A stretch of 64,000 nt of DNA from Caldilineaceae bacterium (GCA_026708085.1 JAPOVP010000162.1:1-64000), one strand, 5' to 3'. Counted from the first letter of the stretch, positions 8,370 to 17,195 are shown. Notes: a model not told the origin generated them from the letters alone. Program-made: numbers and translations.

Positions 8370-9029
8370 TCAGAGTATCAGTTCAACATTCTGTATTCCG
8401 GACACAGGTTCTGCGGTACCAACCTGCACACGAAAACTGCAACAACTCTGACCGTCAGCAATGGCCTGATCGAGCTCGCAATTCTGTCCACTGAGAGATT
8501 CCACGAGCGCCAGGTCCATGCAACAAAGTTCCTTGTGCTCAGCGGCCACCCCTGTGTAGGGACAGTTGTGCATATGCAGCATACCTGTAGCCGGCTCCCA
8601 CTGGGACAGGTACCCTCTTTCGTTGAGAAAGGTGACGACTCTGTCCATTCGTTCATCCAGTCTTTCATTTGCAGGGCAGTCAAGCACAACCGGCTGTGCC
8701 ATCTCCTGCGCCAACTTCCGAAAGCAGCCATCGATCTTGTCAGGTGGAAGCATCTGCTTCATCTGGCGAACGACGCCAGCAGTGAGCAGAGCAAAATTGT
8801 CCGGGAAATGCGCATCGGCATTCGCAGTCAATGAGTAAAGTTGCTGCGGACGGCCCACCTTACGCCGGCCCTCGGCTTTGGACACCGTGATCAGGTTGTC
8901 CGACAGAAGGATGTCGAGATGATACCTTACCGATATCGGTGCCAGGTCCAAGCGTTCAGCCAGCGCTCCGACCGAAGTCTGGCCGTCTTGTTTAAGTATT
9001 TCCAAAATGCGACTGCGGACGGTCTGCAC
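8370..9029 (-). CDS. SufR-like iron-sulfur sensing transcription regulator
   Basis: Residues 1-65 form a winged helix (ILEILKQDGQTSVGALAERL; PISVRYHLDILLSDNLI; GRPQQLYSLT). The C-terminal half holds eight cysteines, of which C156, C169/C170, C184 and C196/C197 are spaced about 12-14 residues apart, as in SufR-type repressors that bind a Fe-S cluster. It is the first gene of the Fe-S/MoaA run, which fits control by cluster status. The GTG start has GGAG nine bases upstream. A promoter and a 24-bp palindrome lie before it. SufR versus another cysteine-rich ArsR/DeoR-like regulator cannot be settled by eye. Confidence 0.82.
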   Translation of the reverse strand: MQTVRSRILEILKQDGQTSVGALAERLDLAPISVRYHLDILLSDNLITVSKAEGRRKVGRPQQLYSLTANADAHFPDNFALLTAGVVRQMKQMLPPDKIDGCFRKLAQEMAQPVVLDCPANERLDERMDRVVTFLNERGYLSQWEPATGMLHMHNCPYTGVAAEHKELCCMDLALVESLSGQNCELDQAIADGQSCCSFRVQVGTAEPVSGIQNVELIL

Positions 9030-9068
9030 GAGAGTGCTCCAAGAGTTCGACTAAGCACGTTCACTCCT

Positions 9069-9097
9069 ATTTTAGCAGAACCGAAGGGCCGTGTCAA
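9069..9097 (-). promoter_or_regulatory. Sigma-70 type promoter of the SufR-like/moaA operon
   Basis: On the minus strand TTGACA (9097-9092) is followed by exactly 17 bases and TAAAAT (9074-9069). It matches consensus 11 of 12 positions. Transcription would start near 9062, leaving a leader of about 33 bases before the GTG at 9029. Confidence 0.8.
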
Positions 9098-9100
9098 ACA

Positions 9101-9124
9101 TTTTTATGAATAAATTCATAAAAA
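9101..9124. promoter_or_regulatory. Perfect 24-bp palindrome next to the operon promoter
   Basis: The arms TTTTTATGAAT and ATTCATAAAAA are exact inverted repeats of 11 bases around a 2-base AA spacer. The site lies 3 bases upstream of the -35 element at 9097-9092, in an AT-rich island of a GC-rich genome. ATGAA-TTCAT half sites are typical of ArsR/SmtB-like winged-helix operators, so self-regulation by the neighbouring gene is the simplest reading; activation from this position is also possible. Confidence 0.7.
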
Positions 9125-9743
9125 ACTATTACGGAAGCCTCGGAGAGCTTGGTTCAGGCTTTGGAAGGCCCCCCTGAAGGCATTTCGTACGGCAACATGA
9201 CACAGTCTCTTGTCGGGATAGAGAGGCTCGATTCCCGGCCAAGATGCTGTAGCGTACACCAGCTGTTCAACAATGACCTTACTTCAGTGTTTAGACTCTC
9301 ATGGAACGGCCCACTTTGCAGGGCAGTCGCACCTTTTTGGGATAGAATTTTCCAGAGATCGTCAGTGTTCCAACCTGCACGGAAAGGTTCGGGAGAAATG
9401 CCGGTTTGGGCGCTTTTCTGTCTGCGCAAGAGGTTGAGAGCTGTTCGGCGCAAAGTGGTCAAGTTATGCTGCGCATGAAAGCCTTGGGCGCTGATGCGCG
9501 CATTTCATTCATCGTGGACCGTTTGTCTTGATGGTGGGTCACTGGCTTTCTCGTCTGTGTGTTGGACGAGAGCTTATGAGCGTTTACGAGTGTTTGCGTG
9601 ATGTCTTAACCAAAGCACATGAAAATTGTTCGATGGGCTGTGATGAGGGATTCGCCGGTGCGCGTGGGCGCGTACGAGGTCAAACGAGAGATGTACAAGA
9701 GTTGTGCGTCCGGTGAAATTGTGGGACGAGATTAGCGTCAAGT

Positions 9744-9803
9744 GTCGGGTCATGTCGGGTCATGTCGGGTAAAGTAGGCTTAAGTCGGGTAAAGTAGGGC
9801 GAA
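9744..9803 (+). repeat. Array of six 10-bp repeats (GTCGGGTCAT type)
   Basis: Units begin at 9744, 9754, 9764, 9774, 9784 and 9794, exactly 10 bp apart. The first two are GTCGGGTCAT, then GTCGGGTAAA and a diverged GTAGGCTTAA, then GTCGGGTAAA and GTAGGGCGAA. The spacing is close to one helical turn, so a protein bound to each unit would sit on one DNA face. The period is not a multiple of 3 and no coding frame is supported. Confidence 0.85.
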
Positions 9804-9978
9804 ATTTTTTTCTCTGGTTCTTGTTGTCGTTACCCTTTTGCATCAGTCTTTGCGCGACCGGAGCCTGTTCCCGGTTCTGGCAAGTTCTCTACGATGCTCA
9901 TCCACTGCTCTAACAGACGACAGATTCATGCCGGATAGCTGGCGATAGGGGGCAGGGCATCGGGTCCGGACGGTTTGG

Positions 9979-10025
9979 GTCGGGTTATGTCGGGTCAGGT
10001 CGCGTCAGGTCGGGTCAGAGCGGGC
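9979..10025 (+). repeat. Second array of 10-bp repeats (GTCGGGTCAG type)
   Basis: Units begin at 9979 (GTCGGGTTAT), 9989 (GTCGGGTCAG), 9999 (GTCGCGTCAG) and 10009 (GTCGGGTCAG), with a degenerate fifth at 10019. The core GTCGGGT is the same as in the array at 9744-9803, but the last three bases of the unit differ (CAG rather than CAT or AAA). Confidence 0.85.
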
Positions 10026-10260
10026 AGTTTTCCTTGTTCTGGTCTTTTGCGCTTGACTGCGAGCACCATTCCTCGCCGTTTTCGTTGATTTACGGGCAGT
10101 TCACAGACTTGCAAGGGCCCTGCCTCGTCTTTGGATTCCCAGCTAGCGGGCGTCACGGCTTCATGACAGTACGCTCTCAGCAATGCCTATTCGAATTTTG
10201 GAACTGGGGTATTATATCACCGCTTTTGGTGCGATTGCCCTGGCCCACTGTGAAGAAACC

Positions 10261-10289
10261 TTGACGAGTCTTGCGGTTTAAGTTACCAT
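10261..10289 (+). promoter_or_regulatory. Possible promoter in the gene-poor region
   Basis: TTGACG, 17 bases, then TACCAT. The spacing is ideal and the -35 matches 5 of 6 positions. The next plus-strand gene starts about 390 bases downstream, so this would imply a long leader or an unrecognised small RNA. Confidence 0.35.
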
Positions 10290-10675
10290 GCCGCCTAGCC
10301 TCCGCGGGTACAGGTCAACATTGCATACTTTCGATTCTGAATCCGGAACACACTGATAGTTCCTACTGCGAAACTCTCCTTCTCACAAGCTGTACAGGCA
10401 TAAGGCATGGTTTTGCGCTGCTCCACTTTCTTCTTGTTTTTCAGGCGATTAAAAGGATGGTTTCCAGGTACCTCCGTTTGCCAAGAAAACTGCAACAGGG
10501 GCCAAAGACTTTAGCGGGGTTCTGAATTGCTGCTGCACGGCGGAACATATCGTGGTTCATGTGCGTCGAATGTAATAGGCTGTCCTATCGGCAGGACGTT
10601 GAGTCCAAGGAAGACAGCCCATTGATAACCCTTTTGACGTCCAACTGAACTCGATTCAATTGTCGTCAGCCAATC

Positions 10676-11476
10676 ATGAAAGAATTCGCTATGTCTACCC
10701 AGATTTATGGCAACATCGTCCATCGAGTACTCAGCCTTATCTATCTGAACTCACGTCTGCTCCGTAGTTTTTCAATTGCTCTACTTCTAGCGCTGGGCGT
10801 TGTGGTCATTTGCGCCGCGCCCACATTTGCGGAATCTCCCCCTTCCCCCAATGTGCTGGTCGACGACTACGTCTCTGTCCCAAAGGACGGTAGTGTGGAT
10901 GTCGAGGTACTGGGCAACGATACAATCCCCGAATTTAGCAGCTTTGATTTCACGGGTCCCGAGTTCGGAAGGATTACTTCATTTACCAGCAATGCCTTCA
11001 GGAAGTTTCTATCGTTCAACTACAGGCCCAACAGGAATTACGTGGGCCAAGACAGCTTCTATTATCTGGTCTCTGACGACGCCGGGCGGACTTTACACGC
11101 CGCCGTCCACATAACTGTGTACGCTGAACTTGATTGCGCGACCTGCCTTATCAGACACACAGCCACGCCGATCAACATAACGATAGGCGGAGACGGTGCC
11201 TTCAACTTCCATTTCATTGGCGATGAGGGTGTCAAGAGTGGGCCTGTCCTCCCTTCTGTGCGAGAATTGGCCGAAATGTACACGCCTGACTCGGGCAACA
11301 TCGTCCTGTCCAGCGGCGAGAACACAGTTTCCGGCGCACCGGTTGTCATCAGCTATCTGTCGGCCGAGCAAGTCCTGCACGTGAACACATCGTATCTTGA
11401 CCGCCATAACGGCTCAATGAAACCCTACATTTTCGTCATCAACCAGGATAACGAGGCGTCGCACTGGGAGTGGTAA
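10676..11476 (+). CDS. Secreted protein with a bacterial Ig/cadherin-like domain
   Basis: A signal peptide is visible (hydrophobic stretch about 30-50 ending ...PTFAES). Residues 60-145 match the tandem adhesion-domain pattern DDYVSVPKDGSVDVEVLGND ... FNYRPNRNYVGQDSFYYLVSDDAGR, as in Big_9/cadherin-like domains of surface adhesins. Only one such repeat is present. The remaining 120 residues (CATCLIRHTATPINIT; then FVINQDNEASHWEW at the end) are not recognised. A second in-frame ATG at 10691 is an equally plausible start. A small surface or secreted binding protein is the likely reading. Confidence 0.65.
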   Translation: MKEFAMSTQIYGNIVHRVLSLIYLNSRLLRSFSIALLLALGVVVICAAPTFAESPPSPNVLVDDYVSVPKDGSVDVEVLGNDTIPEFSSFDFTGPEFGRITSFTSNAFRKFLSFNYRPNRNYVGQDSFYYLVSDDAGRTLHAAVHITVYAELDCATCLIRHTATPINITIGGDGAFNFHFIGDEGVKSGPVLPSVRELAEMYTPDSGNIVLSSGENTVSGAPVVISYLSAEQVLHVNTSYLDRHNGSMKPYIFVINQDNEASHWEW

Positions 11477-11746
11477 CAGGGTCCGGCTGACTGGTAACTG
11501 TCGTTTTGGATCTCAGGCAGCGGCTGGTCGCCGGTCGTAACCCGTGCAAAGTATCCAACTGGCAAAACACGCAACCATGGTGAATGTCCGCGAAGCGGGA
11601 AAGGAGGTGCGCACAAGATCTGGGGCAGGTTGGTTGTAGCAGTTGGCGCAAAACTGTTTGCTGCCAAGAAGGAAGTATGGCCGTTCGCAGTGACGGGTTA
11701 TATTTCGTCAGACGACACGGCCCAACCCGATTGAAAAGGGGGAAAG

Positions 11747-13120
11747 ATGTCAGACACGCGAAATTCTCACCAGAAGATGAGTCGCCGCAGCTTCTTACAC
11801 GCAATGGCAGTAGGCGCAGGGGGCGCTGCCCTGGCCGCATGTGTCGTGCCTGAAGGCGCAATGCCGGCTGCACAAGAAGCAGCCGCACCTGCGCAAGAGA
11901 ACCTCCCGATCATCTATTGGTCTATGTTCGGCCTGCAGGAGGCCGCGCAGGCGCAGAACCAGGTCGAGCGCTTTAACGAGCAGACCGGCGAAAACGCCAT
12001 TTTCATGTCGATCGGCTGGGGCAACGTCACTCAGAAGGCCCAGGTCGCGATCCAGGGCGGCAATCCGCCCGACATGGTCTCGCTGTGGTCACAGGCCTAT
12101 ACGTGGGGTCCTCGCGGGCTTCTCCTTCCGCTGGAGGACTACGCCGAACGGGACGGCTTTGACGGCGCGGGTTGGTCCAAACCGGCGTGGGATGCTCTCT
12201 GGTCGGAAGGCCACCTTTGGGGCACAGGGCATACACTTAACGTCTTTGCCCTGCACAGCAACGACACGCTCCTGGAAGAGGGCGGGTTCAGTGCAGACAG
12301 CCCGCCCGAATCCTTCGCCGATCTGGACGTGATGGCGGAGGCGCTTACAACTCACGATGACGACGGCAACATCACCCGGTTGGGCTTCCTACCCTGGCTC
12401 CGATCGGGCAGCCTCTGGCACTGGGGCTGGGCCAACGGCGCACAGTTCTACGATGAGGATACCGACACAATTACGGCGGGATCCGAGGAGGCATTGCTCT
12501 ATACGCTTGAATGGTTCAAGTCTTACGCGGATAAGTTCGACATTGAAAAGATAGACCGCTACGTTTCAGGCTTCGGCAACCGCAGTTCGCTGACCGAGGA
12601 TCCCTGGTACGTCGACAAGATCGTCTTGCAGATCGACGGCAGCTGGAAGCGGAGCTGGATTCCGCGCTATGCACCGGACCTTGATTACTCGGTATTCAAG
12701 TCCCCATATGGCCCGGGATACACTGAACCGACAAGCCTAGTTGAGATTGGCGCGATGTTCAACGTTCCCAACGGCGCCAAGAATCCGGACGGTGGCTGGC
12801 AGCTGGCCCACTTCATGGCGGGCAAGCAGCAGCAGATCGAGTTCGGCAACCTGGTAGGAGACGTTCCGCCTCTGAACGAGGCCGCTCGCGATCCAGAGTT
12901 TCTCAATTCACTGCCATTCAACGAGCTCTATGTCGAGCTGACCGAGTCGGAGGGCGGCCGCGCGTGGCCGCGCATTCCGGTTCTGGAGCAGTATAAGACT
13001 GAAATCCGACGGCTCCAGGACGAGGTCATTCACGGCCAGATCGATCCGCAGCAGGGTCTGGACGATATGACTGCCAAGCTGCAGCAGGAACTTAACGACT
13101 TCCGCCAGCAGGTCAGCTAA
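11747..13120 (+). CDS. ABC transporter sugar-binding lipoprotein (Tat type)
   Basis: This is an extracellular solute-binding protein of family 1 for carbohydrate uptake. The N-terminus has a twin-arginine motif (SRRSFLHAM) followed by a lipobox ending at C32 (ALAAC), so it is probably exported folded and lipid-anchored. The mature part has the family's pattern (YWSMFGLQEAAQAQNQVERFNEQTG; GGNPPDMVSLWSQAYTW; MFNVPNGAKNPDGGWQLAHFM). GGGGGAAAG stands directly before the ATG. It leads the importer operon. The sugar is unknown; the downstream GH42 gene suggests a galactoside. Confidence 0.92.
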   Translation: MSDTRNSHQKMSRRSFLHAMAVGAGGAALAACVVPEGAMPAAQEAAAPAQENLPIIYWSMFGLQEAAQAQNQVERFNEQTGENAIFMSIGWGNVTQKAQVAIQGGNPPDMVSLWSQAYTWGPRGLLLPLEDYAERDGFDGAGWSKPAWDALWSEGHLWGTGHTLNVFALHSNDTLLEEGGFSADSPPESFADLDVMAEALTTHDDDGNITRLGFLPWLRSGSLWHWGWANGAQFYDEDTDTITAGSEEALLYTLEWFKSYADKFDIEKIDRYVSGFGNRSSLTEDPWYVDKIVLQIDGSWKRSWIPRYAPDLDYSVFKSPYGPGYTEPTSLVEIGAMFNVPNGAKNPDGGWQLAHFMAGKQQQIEFGNLVGDVPPLNEAARDPEFLNSLPFNELYVELTESEGGRAWPRIPVLEQYKTEIRRLQDEVIHGQIDPQQGLDDMTAKLQQELNDFRQQVS

Positions 13121-13143
13121 TCGAGGCGTCCCCAGGCACGAAA

Positions 13144-13175
13144 TCCCGGCGGGCTGACCTGTCAGCCCGCCGGGA
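13144..13175 (+). promoter_or_regulatory. Intercistronic hairpin between binding protein and permeases
   Basis: A perfect 14-bp inverted repeat (arms TCCCGGCGGGCTGA and TCAGCCCGCCGGGA) with a CCTG loop fills the gap between the two genes. No T-run follows. Hairpins at this place in sugar importer operons stabilise the upstream transcript or partly stop transcription, giving more binding protein than permease. That role is inferred. Confidence 0.75.
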
Positions 13176-13192
13176 GACGGGAGAAGGCGGTC

Positions 13193-14095
13193 ATGAAACT
13201 TGGACTAACGCGACAGGAACGCCGTCGCCTGCGAATCGGCGTCCTGTTTGCGCTACCCTGGATCATTGGATTCCTGAGTTTTACGATTTTCCCGGTCGCC
13301 TACTCCTTCTACTACAGTCTCAATGTGTTTACGACTTTCGGGCAGCCCCTTCACTGGGTCGGACTGAGCAACTACGTCAAATTATTCAACGACGATCTCT
13401 TTTGGGTCTCACTTTACAATACGATGTACATGGTGGTGTTCGGTGTTTCATTTCACATCGTCCTGGCCATCATTCTCGGGCTCCTGCTCAATCAGAACCT
13501 TCGCGGCGTGTCGATATACAGAACCGTCTACTATATACCGACGATTGTCCCGATTGTCGCGACTTCGGTGCTGTGGATGTGGGTGTTCAACCCTGAATTC
13601 GGCCTGATCAACTCTGCGCTAAGCGTAATAGACGTTCACGGCCCGGGGTGGCTGACCGACCCCGTCCTGTCGAAGCCGTCGTTGATTCTGATGGGCGTAT
13701 GGACGATCGGTGGTACTTTGGTGATCTTCCTGGCCGGCCTGCAGGACATTCCACAGCATCTCTTCGATGCGGCGATGATCGATGGTGCGGGGGCCGTACA
13801 GAGGATAAGAAACGTTACCCTTCCGATGCTGTCCCCGGTAATTTTCTTCAACGTAATCATGGGCGTCATCAGCGGATTCCAGATTTTCGCCCAGGCTTTT
13901 ATCATGACCAGGGGCGGTCCCCTGGACACGACCTTGTTCTACGCCTACTACCTTTATCAGAACGCATTTGAGTTTTTTCAGATGCCCTATGCTTCGGCCA
14001 TGGCCTGGATCCTGTTCCTTGTCGTGATGGGAACGACGCTGATCATTTTTCGCAGTTCGGCTCGATTGGTTTACTACGAAGGCGAGGAGCGATAG
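13193..14095 (+). CDS. ABC sugar permease (MalF/LacF type)
   Basis: This 300-aa protein is one of the two membrane subunits of the importer. It shows an N-terminal membrane segment (FALPWIIGFLSFTIFPVAYSF), several further helices and the inner-membrane EAA loop (LFDAAMIDGAGAVQRIRNVTLPML) that contacts the ATPase. It lies 72 bases after the binding-protein gene and 4 bases before the second permease. No ATPase gene is in this operon, so a shared MsmK/UgpC-like ATPase encoded elsewhere is likely. Confidence 0.93.
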   Translation: MKLGLTRQERRRLRIGVLFALPWIIGFLSFTIFPVAYSFYYSLNVFTTFGQPLHWVGLSNYVKLFNDDLFWVSLYNTMYMVVFGVSFHIVLAIILGLLLNQNLRGVSIYRTVYYIPTIVPIVATSVLWMWVFNPEFGLINSALSVIDVHGPGWLTDPVLSKPSLILMGVWTIGGTLVIFLAGLQDIPQHLFDAAMIDGAGAVQRIRNVTLPMLSPVIFFNVIMGVISGFQIFAQAFIMTRGGPLDTTLFYAYYLYQNAFEFFQMPYASAMAWILFLVVMGTTLIIFRSSARLVYYEGEER

Positions 14096-14099
14096 GGCC

Positions 14100-14999
14100 G
14101 TGAGCCGGACAACTACCACACTTAAGCGGCAACAACAGGTAGGCGCAGCCGGCTTTGGCGGCCTCTCGAGGACGCAGCGCGAGTCTTTGAGCCATTCAGC
14201 CAGTCATGTCGGTCTCTTCCTGGTGGGTCTACTGTTCTTTCTACCCTTCTTCTGGCTTGTATCTACCTCACTGAAGGATTTGGACCAGATCTTCACGCTG
14301 CCTCCCGTATGGATTCCCGATCCGTTTCGATGGCAGAACTATCCAGAATCACTGAGCTACTTTCCGTTCCTTCAGCAGCTGCGCAACACGCTGGTTATAG
14401 CAGTTTCCGCTGTATTTCTGACGGTAATCTCAAGTTCTCTGGTCGCGTACAGTTTCTCGCGGCTGCGGTGGCATGGCCGCGACATCCTGTTCTTTGCCAT
14501 GCTTTCGACGATGATGCTGCCCTACCAGGTCACGATGATACCGCTCTTCATCATGTTTCGGAGTCTCGGCTGGGTCAATACGCTTCTGCCGCTGATCGTG
14601 CCCCATGCATTTGGTGTTCCCTTTTTCATTTTCCTGCTGCGCCAGTTTTTTCTCAGCTTGCCCAGAGACCTGGACGACGCCGCCATTATTGACGGCTGCT
14701 CGGAATTCGGCGTCCTATGGAGAGTCATACTCCCACTGGCAAAGCCGGCCCTGGCTACGGTGGCGCTTTTTCAGTTCCTTGGAAGCTGGAATGACTTTAT
14801 CGGGCCGCTGATCTACCTGAACGATCCCAGCAAGTACACACTCTCCCTGGGCATCCAGGTCTTTGTCAGTACCGTAGGCGTCCAATGGGGCTGGATGATG
14901 GCGGTAACTACAGTGCTGACAGTGCCGGTGATCGTCCTCTTCTTCTTTACGCAAAGAACTTTCATCCAGGGAATCGCTCTCACCGGCATCAAGGGGTGA
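14100..14999 (+). CDS. ABC sugar permease (MalG/LacG type)
   Basis: This is the second membrane subunit, 299 aa from a GTG start that closely follows the first permease. Visible are an N-terminal helix (VGLFLVGLLFFLPFFWLV, then STSLKDLDQIF), the EAA loop (LDDAAIIDGCSEFGVLWRVILPLAKPAL), and the typical C-terminal end (FFFTQRTFIQGIALTGIKG). The pair with the preceding gene forms the channel for the sugar taken up by the Tat-exported binding protein. Confidence 0.93.
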   Translation: MSRTTTTLKRQQQVGAAGFGGLSRTQRESLSHSASHVGLFLVGLLFFLPFFWLVSTSLKDLDQIFTLPPVWIPDPFRWQNYPESLSYFPFLQQLRNTLVIAVSAVFLTVISSSLVAYSFSRLRWHGRDILFFAMLSTMMLPYQVTMIPLFIMFRSLGWVNTLLPLIVPHAFGVPFFIFLLRQFFLSLPRDLDDAAIIDGCSEFGVLWRVILPLAKPALATVALFQFLGSWNDFIGPLIYLNDPSKYTLSLGIQVFVSTVGVQWGWMMAVTTVLTVPVIVLFFFTQRTFIQGIALTGIKG

Positions 15000-15068
15000 A
15001 CTTCCCGCAGTTTCTGCTACGGGACTCACACCTGGTCTCGCTTCAAATCCCGCCCAAAGGAGACTCTC

Positions 15069-17057
15069 TTGCCCAGAAAAAATGGCATTCTGATTGGCAC
15101 GCATTACGAGTATCCGTTCGGCGGTATGGCTACGCGCCCGGAATGGCTGCCGCAAGGAGAGGATGACTGGCGCCGGGACCTGGAGATGATCAAGGATACC
15201 GGCTTCGACTCTATCCGCATTCGCATCGGCCTAGACTGCAGTCTCGACGAAGTGGGCCGGCTGCTGGACATCTGCCAGGAACTCGACATCGGCGTCCTGT
15301 TCGGATTCGCAACTTTCTATGTTCACAATAGCTTCATTGAGGCGTTTCCCGATGCCAAGGTGATTGACAGGAACGGCGTTGCCTACCCGCAGCATGAACA
15401 TGATTTCAGCTGGCAACGGGCCTGCATCAATCATCCCGAATACCGCAGGCAGCGGGACCAACTCCTGGCCGACTGCGCCACGCGCTTTGCTACGCACGCG
15501 GCAATCATTGACTGGGACGTCCACAACGAACCCAGTATCGGCCCGGGTGACCATTCCTGTTACAACCCGCATACGTTGGACCAGTACCGCGAGGATCTGG
15601 CGGCGCGATTCTCTTCGATTTCGCAGGTAAACGAGCGATGGGGAACCGATTTCGAAGAGTTCGCCGCGGTGAAGCCGCCGACGGAAGCGGAAACGGACAC
15701 AGGCAGCTTCTGGCGCGACTGGCGGGAGTTCATCGCCCGCAATCTGAATGAATTCCTGCTGGGAGGCATCAACATCATCAAACAGCACGCCCCGGGTGTG
15801 CGCGCAAGTTTCAACTATACCGACCCGTATCACATTCAGCGCAACGGCCAGGACTGGTGGATTCTACCGCAACTGGACTACGCGTCGTCGAGCCACTACT
15901 GGGGATCGGGGCCACGAACGGGTGCAGAGGCTGGTTCAAGGATCGCTCTACTCAAGGCGCTGGCTCCCGGCTCCCAGGCATGGTTGACCGAGTGTCAGGG
16001 GGGACCTTTCCGGTCGGACATCCTGTGGCGAGGCATAAACATAGATGCTGAGGTAAACCAGGTCTTCAGCTACGCCAGTCACGCCCACTACTTCTACCGC
16101 TGGGACCCGTTGATGTCGGGTCCGGAGCCGTGGATCAACCACATGGTCGACGCCGACGAATACGACACGGAAAGACGGCTGGCAACCAAGCGGGTCATCG
16201 CGGACCTGCGGCGCTACGAAGATTTGATTGCGGCCGGCGACACAGTGCCAGCCCGGGTCGGCATCTATTTGACAAGAGAAATGGTATGGGCGGCCAACGC
16301 ACGTGCGGCGCCACTGAGTGACGCGGTGGTAGGTCTCTATGCGCTCTTCATGGATCTTGGCTACGAGGTAACCTTTGTTCCCCATAGCTTCGATGCCGAT
16401 TGCGAACTGGAAGTGGTGGCAGTGCCCTTCTCGCTGGGAATCTCTGCCGAGGAGGGGAAGGCTTTCCGAAGCTACATGGAGCAGGGCGGCAGGGTAATCG
16501 CCGAACTGCCGATGACAAATCTGGCAGAGTGCCAGCAGGTGGGTGAGCAACTTGGCTTGGCTTGCCGTGAGTGGATTCGCCCAATATACTTCATCGCAGG
16601 GTGGAGTGTGAACGATTCTGAAGGTAATTTCGGCGGCTTTGCCTTTCACGATCAGGTGCTCCTGGACGACTATATGGGGCAACCTATCGCGACTTTCCGC
16701 GACAGCGGCGAGCCGGCCCTGATAGGCACTGGCCCCGAAGGCCGTCTCCTGATCCCTACATTCGCGCTGGGCCGCTCCTATTTTTCTTCGCTCCACCGAG
16801 GATTGCGGCGGCTGATAAAGGGCTGGCTTCCCGAAACACTGGCCCCCGATGTTACAATTCAGGGCGTGCCCGACGAATACCGGTCATTGGTCGAGGCCCG
16901 TCTGGTAGAGAGCGACCGCGGCAATCTGCTATTCCTCATCAATCGATCCGGGTACGACTGGGAGGTGGAGGTGCAGCCCAGGGGCTATCAGCCCGAAAAG
17001 GTACGGCTTCCGACACACGGCGCCACACACAGGCTCGTTCGCAGAACAGGTCATTAG
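15069..17057 (+). CDS. Glycoside hydrolase family 42-type beta-galactosidase
   Basis: This 662-aa enzyme starts at TTG with AAAGGAG seven bases upstream. The barrel opens with IGTHYEYPFGG and GFDSIRIRIG. DWDVHNEPS holds the likely acid/base Glu, and WLTECQGGPF the likely nucleophile Glu. A trimerisation-like middle domain (YALFMDLGYEVTFVP; VAVPFSLGISAEEGKAF) and a small C-terminal beta domain follow, as in GH42. No signal peptide is seen, so it acts in the cytosol on sugar brought in by the importer just upstream. Exact linkage specificity is unknown. Confidence 0.85.
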   Translation: MPRKNGILIGTHYEYPFGGMATRPEWLPQGEDDWRRDLEMIKDTGFDSIRIRIGLDCSLDEVGRLLDICQELDIGVLFGFATFYVHNSFIEAFPDAKVIDRNGVAYPQHEHDFSWQRACINHPEYRRQRDQLLADCATRFATHAAIIDWDVHNEPSIGPGDHSCYNPHTLDQYREDLAARFSSISQVNERWGTDFEEFAAVKPPTEAETDTGSFWRDWREFIARNLNEFLLGGINIIKQHAPGVRASFNYTDPYHIQRNGQDWWILPQLDYASSSHYWGSGPRTGAEAGSRIALLKALAPGSQAWLTECQGGPFRSDILWRGINIDAEVNQVFSYASHAHYFYRWDPLMSGPEPWINHMVDADEYDTERRLATKRVIADLRRYEDLIAAGDTVPARVGIYLTREMVWAANARAAPLSDAVVGLYALFMDLGYEVTFVPHSFDADCELEVVAVPFSLGISAEEGKAFRSYMEQGGRVIAELPMTNLAECQQVGEQLGLACREWIRPIYFIAGWSVNDSEGNFGGFAFHDQVLLDDYMGQPIATFRDSGEPALIGTGPEGRLLIPTFALGRSYFSSLHRGLRRLIKGWLPETLAPDVTIQGVPDEYRSLVEARLVESDRGNLLFLINRSGYDWEVEVQPRGYQPEKVRLPTHGATHRLVRRTGH

Positions 17058-17195
17058 GGCTACTTCGCCGAGAGGGCTACCAGACCCAGAGCCAAAACCG
17101 TGAGATCCTCAGGCGCCGGTCTCGACGTCCGGAGCGAGCATTGAAGGAAACGTTTTGATCGAGTCTTAGAACATACCATTCAGAGGGAGAGAGGA

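Larger units (their letters stand above)
9125..10675. other. 1.55-kb gene-poor region
   Basis: No convincing gene is seen on either strand; the open frames here lack ribosome binding sites and family motifs. The region is less GC-rich than its neighbours. It holds two arrays of 10-bp-phased repeats (9744-9803 and 9979-10025) separated by about 175 bases, a T-run at about 9806-9812, and a possible promoter at 10261-10289. I could not match it to tmRNA, RNase P, SRP or 6S RNA by eye, and I saw no DnaA-box cluster. Confidence 0.5.

Noticed and set aside
9149-9478. Open frames of about 100 codons on both strands
   Set aside because: They mirror each other, have no ribosome binding site or motif, and lie in the gene-poor region.
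9744-10025. CRISPR array
   Set aside because: Units are 10 bp with no spacers and no cas genes nearby.
9125-10675. Replication origin
   Set aside because: No DnaA-box cluster and no dnaA, dnaN or gyrase genes are seen; the 10-bp repeats alone are not enough.
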